Of a stretch of 64,000 nucleotides of DNA, positions 34,206-44,755 are shown piece after piece. The translations under genes and the position numbers were made by a program. The first letter of the stretch is position 1, and each line of letters opens with the position of its first letter. The stretch is from the NCBI GenBank assembly GCA_032718475.1, contig JAUCBJ010001151.1, positions 1 to 64,000 of the forward strand, read 5' to 3'. The notes below the pieces were generated by a model that was not told the DNA's origin, ran no database searches, and was given only the letters and a program-made list of their open reading frames with translations. Source of the DNA: Nemertoderma westbladi (taxonomy: Eukaryota; Xenacoelomorpha; Nemertodermatida; Nemertodermatidae).

Positions 34206-34544
34206 TACTCTTACTAACTTCTATTAACTTTCTAACTACTACTAACTTCTGCTAACTTTCTAACTATTACTAACTTCTGCTAACTTTCTAACTATTACGT
34301 GCTACGTACTATCTACTACTATCACTTTCTGACTTTCTGCTTTCTCACTTTATTTTATTATTTTTATTTTTTTTATATTTTGTGTGGGAAGGGCGTCTCG
34401 CCCTCAATCCCACCCCCTTCAGTCCAACACTTGGACGACTAAACTCTATGGTGCCCCTTCTAATAGGCAGCACTTTCCTACAGCCCTCCTGTAGGTCTTT
34501 CTATCTTTCGCTCCTATCTTACCCTCTATCCGCACTTCCACCAA

Positions 34545-37500
34545 TCAGACTCTTCCGTCCTCGTCGGGGTAAGTGTCTACTTCCCTCGCTAGCCTCCACT
34601 GATTGTTGATGATTGTGTCGTCAGTGACGATCACTAAGTCACCTTTCTTTAACTCTCTAGTGGTGTTTCTCCACTTGCTCCTCCTGTGTAATGTGGGTAG
34701 GTATTCCTCGACCCACCTCCTCCAATACTCGGCGCTTATCGCCTTGGCGACTTTCCAACTCTGTCGGGAGTGTATGTCATCTGGGTCTACACCCCGCATG
34801 TCGATGGTCGCTGGCCTTTCCATCAGAAAGTGGCTCGGTGTTAGCACGTTATTCACGTTATTCCGGGTTGTCATTCTCCTGGTATAGCGGTCTGCTATTA
34901 ATGATTCCCTCACACTTAGCAAGCACCGTTCTTAGAATGTCCTCTGTCACCATGTGGGTGTTCATCAACTTCGTCATCAGACGCTTGGAACTACCCACAA
35001 GCCTCTCGACGCATCCTAATGTATGTGGTGCATACGGCGTCCTCTTTTCCCACTTCACCTGTCGTCTCCTCATGGCTGCCCTGACCTCTTCTCCTTCTAG
35101 GATGTCCAAGGCCTCCGCCAACTCGTTCTCCACTCCCACAAAGTTGGTTCCATTGTCGGAATAGATCACTGCGATCGTTCCACCTTTGCGGTCTCTAAAT
35201 CTCTCTAAGGCATTGATGAATGCCGATGCCGTGGCATCTTGGGCGAGTTCTATTCCTACCGCCCTCGTGTTGTTACATACAAAGATGATGCCGTATCGTT
35301 TCTCCGTGTGTCGCATCACCTTGATCTTAATCGGCCCGAACATGTCTATGCCGCAGTGCGTGAATGGCAGGTCGTGCTGTCTCACCCTACTGGCCGGTAA
35401 TGGCGCCATCTCCTGTACGGCCCTCTCCTTTCTCGTCTGTCGGCAGGTCTGGCACTGCCCCACTACCGCCTTTACCTTCTTCCTTAGCTGCGCGATCCAG
35501 AAGGTCCTCCGTATCTCTGTGAGGGTCTGGTTGGTGCCTCCGTGCAATATCGACTTGTGGGAGTCCCAAATGATCTGGTGGACTATCGGCGATCTGTTGG
35601 GGATGATAATGGGTTTTGGTTGGATGATAAGGCTGTTGTTATTCAGTACTCTGGAATTCATCACCAGAATCCCGTCATCATTGAGTTGTGGTGACAGCGT
35701 GATGAGCTCGCTGTCCCGACGAAGATGTTGTTGCTTGCTAACTCGATCCAGTTTGTCGGCGTAGTTCCTTCTCTGTTCGTATCGTATCACGGCCTTGGCC
35801 GCTCCCTCCAGATCGATGTTTGGTTTCCTCTTGGCATCCTTGCCAACTCCCTTGAGGAAATCCCCGTAGGCCCTCCAGTACGCTACCAACTTCTTGGTCT
35901 TGTACCAGCTGGAGCTGTAGCTGAGTAGCCTATCCGTGGGGTTGTCACATGGTTCTTCTGATTTCGGTTGCACCTCCCTGACCTCCCTCACCATCTGACT
36001 ATATATCTCTTCTCCTTCTGAATCTTCTCCCTCTTCCCCTGGTGCTATCTCCTCTGAGCCCGGGTCCACCTTCTTCATTGGTGGCCAGGCCGATCTATCG
36101 TTCAGGAAGTGTAGCCCATGCTGCCACAACACTTCCTTCTTTGAGAAAGTGTGGCATGCCACGCCCCTCGATAACAAGTCTGCTGGGTTCTCGTCCGTAG
36201 GGCAGTAGTGCCACCTTTCCAAGTCTGTCGTCGCCCTTATTTCGTCCACCCTATTCGCGACGAATATAGGGTATCTCGTCTTCTTGTTGTGCAGCCACCC
36301 GAGCACTACCATGGAGTCCGTCGAGTAGTGTGTCTCCACTATGTTGGGAATAGTGTCCATCAAGTAGGCTGTGGCCCTTACTCCTAATCTTGCAGCTGTC
36401 AACTCGAGTTTCGGGACTGACGCTGAATCTGGTGGCGTCGACTTTGCTTTACTGAATGCAAGTCTGGGCTTATGAGCCCCCTTTCACTGTACTAGGTAGA
36501 GTGCCGCTCTGTATGCTTCCAATGATGCATTGGAGAACATGTGTAGGTCCAGATCCATCATGTCCCCGTCCGGGAATACACGCATGGCATGCTGTACATC
36601 CCCATCGAAAGCAGGACAATTCGGTCCCGGACAATTCGGTCCGGACAATTCGGTCCCGGACAATTCGGTCCCATTAATTTTGTGTTTAGGGACCGAATTG
36701 TCCGGGACCGAATTGTCCGGGACCGAATTGTCCGGATACTGACTAGGACAATTCGGTCCCAAAACATGCTTATTAATGGGACCGAATTGTTCGGGACCGA
36801 ATTGTCCGGGACCGAATTGTCCGGGACCGAATTGTCCAGGACCGAATTGTCCGGGACCAAATTTAATTGGTACTATATAATGGTGAATGTTCTAGAACCT
36901 TAATATATATTATTATATGGTAGCTAGTGTTTTTTTTACTAGCTAGTATTTTTTTTTAAATAAAAAAATTTACTTTTTTTGTTAACATTATTATTTATGG
37001 TAGCTATGGTGTTTTTATGGAGCTTGTGAAATATTTACTAGCTAGTAATAGTATGTATTTAAAATGTTTAAAGCTGAATTTTTTTATATACTGTGTAAGT
37101 ATAATGTATGTGTTGTTGGTTGGTAACAAGCCTAAACTATTATCCTAGATAATAGCTGGATCTCATTCAGGGACTGTTATAATATCATCAATATGGTTGG
37201 TAATTAATATAATCAGCAACAGTTTAGGCCTAATTCTGAAATATCAATGTTTTCACAAGTGTTTTTATAATTTCAAGGAAATGCTAGCTAGTAAAAAAAA
37301 ACATTAGCTACACCTTAATAAATAATATATAATAATGTTCTCGAACACTACCAATAACAAAAATAAAAAAAATACAGTATTTTTAAAATTTCAAAAAATT
37401 CTAGCAAGTAAATAACACTAGCTACCATAACAAATATCTCTACTAATGTTCTAGAACATTCACCAATATCAAAAAAGCACTAAAAAGTTGCTATCAGGAA

Positions 37501-39848
37501 CCGGACAATTCGGTCCCGGACAATTCGGTCCTAGGACAATTCAGTCCTAGGACAATTCGGTCCCGGACAATTCGGTCCCGGACAATTCGGTCCCGGACAA
37601 TTCGGTCCCATTTATTTAGTGTTTTGGGACCGAATTGTCCGGGACCGAATTGTCCGGGACCGAATTGTCCGGACCGAATTGTCCGGGACCGAATTGTCCG
37701 GGACCGAATTGTCCTACATCCATCCCCATCTGTTCTAGACTCCCCGTCCACTTGCTCCATTGCTTGCTTATCTCTTCCGGGACCTCCGTATCCCACTCGT
37801 CCTTTAACTTATATACTTTCTTAAGTATCTGCTTCCCCGTGACTAACAATGGGGATGCCAGGCCTAAGGGATCGTATATCCTTGCTATGTACGATACATA
37901 GCCCCTTTTTGTGTGGATCTCCGTGCCCTCCTGGCTCAGTTGGTACTTGAACTCGTCTGTCTCCCGGTTCCACACGATCCCCAGCGCCTTCTGCTGAGAC
38001 TCTACTCTCTTGTCCGCCATATCCTGTCCATTGGCTGTTGTGGGGTTGTCCATGGTCGATTCTGGCCGCCTGTCTTCTATGGCTTTCATAAACTCCTCTG
38101 AGCTGGACTGAAACTTGGTCAGGTTAAATCTGGATCCTTTCAGGATGTCGCGAACCTCGCGCCCTGTTTCTAGTAATTCTTTAACCATATTTCCAGATTC
38201 CATCCTGTCGTCTACATAGAAGCCGCGTCGAATCATGTCCATCGCTCTGGCACTATACTTCCCCTCTTTCCCCTCTACTGTATCTCTTACAGCCACAGTC
38301 GTCGTGAATGAGGACGACTTGGCTCCCATGTTCTGCACCACCATTTTGTACATCGGTATTATCGACGGTTCCTCGTCGCCGTTGTACCATAGGAAGCGCT
38401 GGCTGTCGCTGTCCTCCTCCGTCACACGGACTTGGTTGAACATGTCTTCGATGACGCAGGTGAAGGCGTGTCTCCCATTTCTAAATCTCAACAGGACCTC
38501 TATCCCCGAGTTGTAGATATTGGGGCCCTCCAGCAGATAGTCGTTTAGGCTCTTGCCATTGATTTTAGCTGATGCATCAACCACCATCCGCAGTTTACCC
38601 TTCTTTGGGTCTAAATGAAGTGAAATGAAGTGGCAGGTAGTAGGTCCTGTCCGTGTTCGGTTCGTCGACCGGCAACTCCACGGCCCATCCTTTCTCGACG
38701 TACTTCTTTATCGTCCTATGGATGTACTCATCCTTCTCTGGGCTCTGTTTAAGCGTTTGCTTGAGTTTGCGAAGCCTCGTGAGTACCATCCTCTTGTTGT
38801 CAGGCAACGGTAACTTCAGCTGTTTCCACACCATGCCTATGGTGTACCGTCCCTCGTCACATCTCATTGACTCCTTCACACTCTGTACTGCCTGTTTATC
38901 CTCTACCGAGGTTCCGACCCCAGTCTCCTTCAGTCCTTCAAAATCCTGCCTCAACAGTCTCTTCAGCTGTTCCTCCGCTCCTTCATCTTTCATCTCCCTC
39001 ATAGTCCCTGCGAACATGCACCCCGATGTCTCCGACATCTTAAATGGAATTTTGGTTTTGATTGGGCCGTTTAGCATCCATCCGAATGGTGTTAGAATTG
39101 CCATCGGATCGCGCTGTCTGTCTTCCCCGAAGATCATCTGTACTCTTTCGTGAGCCATCGGGCAGTCCATTCCCACTATGATGGATACCTTCCTGACGTC
39201 CACCTCCAGTATCAAGAAATCGATGTTGTCCAGGAATCTGTATTGCTCGACCTCGATGTTGGTTGGTCGCCTGGCGTTTATGTTGATCGATTCTATCACC
39301 TGGATGGGGTCGATGGTCGCCCCATAGTCACATCCCGGTGCTATCGCTGATATCTGGCACCTTCCCGTCCTCATCTCCAGGACCTCATCTTTGCTGGAGA
39401 TGGTAGTTACCACCATCCAACTTGGCCTCGTCTTTAACCCTATCTCCTCGGCCACGCAATTCTCCACCAATGTGAAGGCTGCTCCGCTGTCGACCAGCAT
39501 CAAGGTAGTAACTGATCGACCGCCCTCTCCTATTACCCTCACCGGTACCACCCCCAGTAGCACCGTTCCCCTTTTCTTCGCCCCTATGGTGCTTGTCGCC
39601 ATTGTTTGACCTTTGCCTTGACCGAATCTTACTGGTGTCTCCTTACACTCTTCAACCTTGTGTCCTCCTACCATACATCGGTGACAAATTCCATTCTTAT
39701 CCGCATAGGCTTTCAGATCTTGTTCGGGTAATGCCTGCCAATGCTTACAGTCCATGGTCTTATGGGTTCTGTCTTTATGCAATTGACATTTGTATTCTGG
39801 GTTGTAACGTTCCCTATATAGCCCTACACGTATTGCGCGTAGGTTCAC
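34545..39848 (-). pseudogene. pol: pol of element B, multiply broken and split by a foldback element
   Basis: BEL/Pao polymerase polyprotein read on the minus strand in pieces. 39848-38595: Cys-rich region with CCHC knuckle CHRCMVGGHKVEEC and DSG protease LVDSGAAFT. 38587-37616: reverse transcriptase with MVVDAS and YVDD, then the Pao/A17 region. 36762-36484 and 36402-34858: RNase H segment, HHCC site and integrase core (GIDMFGP, SDNGTNF, GCVERL). 34922-34545: DUF5641-like C-terminus. Visible breaks are a 10-bp tandem duplication (AAATGAAGTG twice, 38613-38632) that shifts the frame before RT, the 1.1-kb insert at 36602-37714, an in-frame UGA at 36484-36486, and a frameshift near 34860-34920. 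The order of domains is otherwise complete. Confidence 0.88.
36602..37714. mobile_element. Foldback element of 15-bp hairpin repeats with 7-bp TSD
   Basis: The two end blocks (36614-36859 and 37501-37714) are arrays of GGACAATTCGGTCCC and its reverse complement. Each 15-mer has self-complementary GGAC/GTCC arms. Inside them lies a second layer of inverted repeats: GGTGAATGTTCTAGAAC at 36882-36898 pairs perfectly with 37448-37464, and TAGCTAGTGTT blocks also pair. The AT-rich centre has no ORF. TACATCC directly precedes (36595-36601) and follows (37715-37721) the element. Removing the element and one copy leaves the pol frame of element B open across the junction, which confirms both boundaries. 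Ten to twelve non-repetitive bases lie between the left TSD and the first 15-mer. No transposase is encoded. Confidence 0.85.
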
Positions 39849-40132
39849 GTCTACCGGTTTAGTGTTTTGGTTATTTGGGTTTGGCCGACTGGGTGTGTTG
39901 GGATTATATTTGTTCGTGTTGTTATTTTTTCCCTGTTCGTGCCACAGTCTGGCCCACTCCCAGCTATCTGTGGACTTGCAGTCCCCTGTGTCGCCGCGTA
40001 TGGTAGGGATTGTCTTAATTTTGGCAATGCATTTGCCGCATTGTGCTCTGGTTTCGGCCTGTTGTATTCGGCCCTCGGCGCCTTCCCCAGACTATCCTCG
40101 CTGTAGACTGGGTCCGTGATTAACTCTGCTTC

Positions 40133-43100
40133 CTAGTTGAGGAAGTTCGACATTTCCTCTAGGCCCGGTTCCGCACCTTTCTTCTCCCGGGTGGAGAAGG
40201 CAATCTTCCTCCATTTGTTGCGTAGCCATATTGGCAGTGCCTGCGCTATCATGGTGATGTTATTAGATGCGTTGAGTTCGTATGGCGTGTCTAGCGTCTT
40301 CAGCACGATTAACGCCTTCTCAACCTTATTCGCAAAGGTCTTTATACTAACAGGGTTATCCTGTAGGCCACCCGATGTTATTCCCCTCAGGGTCTGCCAA
40401 ATGATCTTGGCTGGGTGTCCGTATTCCCTGTCTAGGGCCCGCCATGCAGTTGTGAAGCCACCCCCGATGTCCTGATACTGCCTTATGATGTCGTACGCTG
40501 GCCTCCTGTGTATACCTGTAGATATTTTAGGCACTCCGCCTGCGTCAGGTTCTTAGTTAATATCTCGTTGCTGTACATGCGCCGGAATTGCAGGTATTCT
40601 TCCGGCCTGCTTCCGTCGAATTTAAATGGCTCTACAGGTGGTAATTCGATCCTGGTCTTGAGGGCATCAATAAGTGTTGCCATTCCCATTGCCTGTGCTT
40701 CCAATGGGTTCGAGGGATGCTGTACAGATTCTCCTGTTGGGTGCGGTCCACCCATCGGGCCTGTTGACTTTCTTTGCGTCGAATATATCATTGGGGGTAA
40801 CGGCCCCCTCCATATCTCCGTGTCGCAAGATCTGTTCTCGTCCAGGGGGTTCGATGTCCTTATTCCCGGTTGAGTGTATTGTTGATAATGTAATGGGGGA
40901 ATGTCACCCTGCCCCCCCCCCCCCCCCCACTGGTGGTATGTTTGGTACTGGGGTTGATGTTAATATATTGGGGCCCATACACCTATCTGCAATAACTCTC
41001 CCCTCCCCTGGATATATGTTATGTCCCTGCATATTATAGTCGTACTGCTGTGCTGGTACCGGTATAGGCCTATCCACTTCTTGCCTACCTACCGGTATAT
41101 ACGCTGCGACTTCCGGATCGAATCCCGTCATTCGCGCTACCATATCGTCTACACTATCTCTCCCAGCATGGCCTATAGTATGTGCAGTAAGGCCTACAGT
41201 ATGTCCTGCAGTCTGCATGTGTCCTTCCGGACCGAAGTTTAACCTTCTCAAATAATCCAAGAAGTCCTCCCTGCGACTACCGTACTCTCGATCGGCAGCT
41301 ATATCCCATCGGGAAGTTTCTCTTCGATCCCCTCTCCTGTTTTCGTCCTCGTACCGGTACATCCTGTACCCCTCTCCCGGCTAGTGATATATCTCGCCAG
41401 GCTGTGTCTCTCCGGGGTGACGGTAATCTCCCAGAGTTCGACCCCACTGACTCTCCAACTCCATCTCTACTACCGACGGCTCGCTATCCGTCCTCGCTCT
41501 CCGGTCGCTCGTAGCAACTCGTAGGTCTTCTATTCTCTTCTCTTCTTCTCTCTTCAGTGTAGCGTCCCCGCTCATGAGATCTCTCTTCGACCTCCTGGTT
41601 AAACTCCACTGTTCTTCTTCCGTCTTCCGACTGGGCTCGACGTCTCGTCGCTCGCCCACTCACGACTCCAACCTCTCTCTCTCTAGCCGGTTGGACGCTG
41701 CTGTGGATATTCGTAATCCCCCTACTATTCTCCATCGCCGGGTGCTGCGGTTCACCTAACTCGCCCCGCGCATTGTCCGCCGACGCTCGTGGGACATTCT
41801 CTGCCCCCCCCCCCCTCTCGCCACTAATCTCCCGTGGTGGGGCAGCCTTGCAGGCTCTCGCTGGTCGGACCACCTATGCTTGCTGCATTCATATTAATAG
41901 CACCATTATCAACAACATTATTGCCTAAATTATTTAAATTATCCTGTTCGGAATTTGGATTGTTATTTAAATTATTTTGTATATTTGAACTGGAATCGGG
42001 ATTATTTTGCTCATTTGAATTAAAATTATTATTTAGATTATTCTGCGTATTTAAATTTAAATTATTATTTGGATTATTTTCTATATTTAGGTTAGGATTA
42101 TTTGGATTATTTTGTATATTTGGATTTAAATTATTATTACCGGGTAAAATATTATTTCCTGCAATAAAAGTTTGCTTAGGGTTGTCTACTACGGTACTAT
42201 TAATTTTAATGCCTTCTAACATATTATTATTACCCCCCCCCCCCCCCCCCGCCCTACGGTTACACCAGTCCTGGGTCTGTCGTCCGGTGCCTGTAAGTGG
42301 GGTATTAACAAACGTTTCCATTACTTCTGGCTCCTCGTAAATACTACCTGAGCCAGCCTCGCTCTCAGTTCTAATCGGCGCTTTTGTTTGGCCTGATATT
42401 GCATAAGCCCCCTTAACCGGGCATGCATATCATCCCGCATATGCTTTCCTGCCCTTTCTCTCTCTCTGTCCTCTCGCAATCTCTGGTTTGCTAACTCTGT
42501 TTCTCTCACCACACGCTCTCTACGCTCGCTCTCTACTCTCGCCTCTCGCTCTTTACGTTCCTCTGCCTCTCTCTCCTCTTGCTCTCTACAGTTCTTCGCC
42601 ACCCTCTCGGCCCTCTCTCTACATTCCCTCGCCAGCTCTCTCTCTTTCTCTAACAACGCAGTTCCCTCATCCAACTGCCTCTCTAATTCTTTCTGGTCTA
42701 GCTCCACCATGTCTAGTTGACACGCCAGATCTATCTCTAACACCCTTCTTGCTTTCGCGGAGGATCTAGCGGACTTATCGGTCGCGACGGACTCCCATCG
42801 CCTCTCTGTCCTACTAACTTTCCCCCACCTTCTGGGGTTCTCGCTAACCGACGAGACCGAATCCTCGGGGTTAACCTCGGGTTCGCCCTCGTGCGGATCC
42901 GCCCAACCCACTAACTTAATTCCCCTGGCATCCACTAAGTACGGCCCTACGTTCACTACTTCAGGCTCCATAACCCCGGATCGCCACAGTTCGAATAGTT
43001 CGGTGGCAACCCCCCTCGCCCTCTCACTCGCCAGTTCTCCCTGCCCAAAACGGACCAGATACCGAAAGTGTTTGTTCGACTCACCTAGCCGTTGGTGTAA

Positions 43101-43514
43101 CTTGGCCTGGATTACCTTTCCTCCCTCGCTGGCCTCCTTTAACAGTTTCTTCGTGGCGTTGTAGGCCCGTCGCAGTTGATCGCTTGTCCCGACGTCCTCT
43201 TCGCCGACATCTCCTCCTCCTCTCCTGGTTCGGCGTCGTACCGGCGGCCCCACTGTCGCCGTTCCGGTGGGCCATCCGTCGCCCTCGGCCTGTGGCTGGC
43301 CGGCGACTTCGGTACTCCGACCGCCGTCATGCGTCGACTCGTCCCTTCCTTGTGGTAGACGGCCGCCCTCCGCTTGGGCTACCAGATTATCCCTCGTCGG
43401 CGAATCCGGCCGATACCGTTGCGTCGAGGCCTCACGGATCGTTTGGTTGGTATCGTCCGGGGTCCACGGCGGCGTTCTCTCTCCCTCTGATAATCGGGGT
43501 TCTCCTGTGCTCAT
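40133..43514 (-). pseudogene. gag: gag of element B, broken at poly-C tracts
   Basis: Minus-strand gag beginning at ATG 43514 (MSTGEPRLSEG), about 64 bp inside the 5' LTR. 43514-42321 encodes 397 codons ending in a long Arg/Glu coiled coil. 42321-41824 encodes Gly-rich then strongly Asn-rich low-complexity sequence. 41873-41381 is Arg/Glu-rich. 41362-40904 ends in a Gly run. 40791-40483 plus 40534-40133 carry the DUF1759 capsid-like domain (FKFDGSRPEEYLQF). Three C tracts (42233-42250, 41804-41815, 40912-40928) read as poly-Gly and coincide with frame changes. A further shift sits near 40500-40530. The linker to pol (40132-39849) carries no clear domain. Confidence 0.8.
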
Positions 43515-43577
43515 CTTTCCTTTGCTTTCTTCGGCGTTTGGCAGTCACAGTTCAGTTTGCAGTTGGCTATTCTTCAC

Positions 43578-44197
43578 TGTGACGGGATCGGAGATCCCGA
43601 CCGGGTAAATATACTACGCGTCACCGTTCTGCCTTAGGGGTGGTGCTAGCAGGTTGGCCGAGGCCGATGTAGGAAAAAACAATGGGAGTTCGATGTTGTC
43701 TCTTGATATTGTAAATGCCGAAATGATAGCACAATAATAAGCAGAAGTACAGATTATATGATTGATACCAGTATGCTGTACTGATGTCGATGACGGTGAA
43801 GAGTGTTACCGGTCTGCACTAAAACTAAGTAACTGGGTAAACTGAATAATCAAACCGGTAACGGGATAATATATGTATGATTACTTCACCCCTACATTAC
43901 TTTGGCCTCTTACCTAGTGGATGCTCTCCTTCGCTCCCATTGGCTAACAACCTACTTCACACCCTTCCACTCTCTGGGAGTGTTTCCCCTCTGTTGCTAG
44001 CCCCTGCTAGCTGTGTCCCCTCCGAGGTGGTTTGACCTCTAACCTCCCTTTGTGTGTGGCTTCGGGGTTCGTATTGTCCCCCGATGTTGGTTGTGATACG
44101 AGATTAATTATTGCTAATCTCGTATATCCAACATATTGCTGAAAATCCAACTATCCCATTTTATGATGGTAATGAGGCGGAATTGAATCCGCTTACA
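43578..44197 (-). repeat. 5' LTR of element B
   Basis: 620 bp, pairs with 16482-17103, ends TG...CA. It is the 5' LTR in the element's direction. The minus-strand sequence just inside it (GTGAAGAATAGCC...) does not begin with the usual TGG of a tRNA primer site. Confidence 0.93.
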
Positions 44198-44202
44198 GTA
44201 CT

Positions 44203-44755
44203 TATAGAGGAGGTAGGAAAGCTAGGGAATTTTAATTTTAAGGTTTAAGAATTTTAAGGTAGGAAATTTTAAACATTTCACTCTAAATTGTACAGTTTTT
44301 GCAGCTTTACTGTGAATGATAATGTATAATTGGGACAGAGGGAATTCAAAATGTTAGACAATTATTGGGAGGCAATGAAATAATAATAGCCCAGTTTCTA
44401 AATAGACCATTATTTTACATCAAACTAACCAAGTTCCCCAAAAATTTTCGACCAAGTTGGTGGTAAAGTTGCTGGTAGACAGCAAACAAAATAAGTTGCT
44501 CAACAAAAAGTTGCTAGTTTCCAACAAAGTTGCTCAAAATGTTGCCACGTGTAAACCGGCTTTTAGGTTGTTCGTAATATTGTGTAACTAAATTAGAAGT
44601 ACAGTACCAATTAAAACTTACTGTAATGTTACTTTGATTAATTGTTTTTTATAATTTTATGTTTCATAATAATAATAAGCCTATCTAGACTTACACGGCA
44701 AAAACTACTGAACTAAAATATGACTTCCCCGGGATCGATATGAAACGTATTGGCA
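44203..44755. other. Non-coding spacer between element B and the 54-bp array
   Basis: AT-rich with repeated AAGTTGCT motifs near 44455-44540. No gene, terminus or RNA was recognised. Confidence 0.5.

Larger units (their letters stand above)
16482..44197 (-). mobile_element. BEL/Pao LTR retrotransposon B (minus strand), containing nested element A
   Basis: The two LTRs (16482-17103, 622 bp; 43578-44197, 620 bp) start TGTGACGGG and end CTTACA. They are flanked by an exact 5-bp duplication GTACT (16477-16481 and 44198-44202). Coding sequence lies on the minus strand, so 43578-44197 is the 5' LTR. A purine-rich tract on the minus strand (GGGGGGGAG, 17104-17112) directly abuts the 3' LTR. After subtracting element A (17611-33618 plus one TSD copy) and the foldback insert (36602-37714), B is about 10.6 kb. 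About 13-15 differences between LTRs suggest an older insertion than A. The coding region is broken in many places, so it is inactive as assembled. Confidence 0.93.

Noticed and set aside
36456-37824. Open frames with GQFGP, NCPGP or NSVPD repeats
   Set aside because: The 15-bp repeats of the foldback element read open in most frames; they are artefacts of the period.
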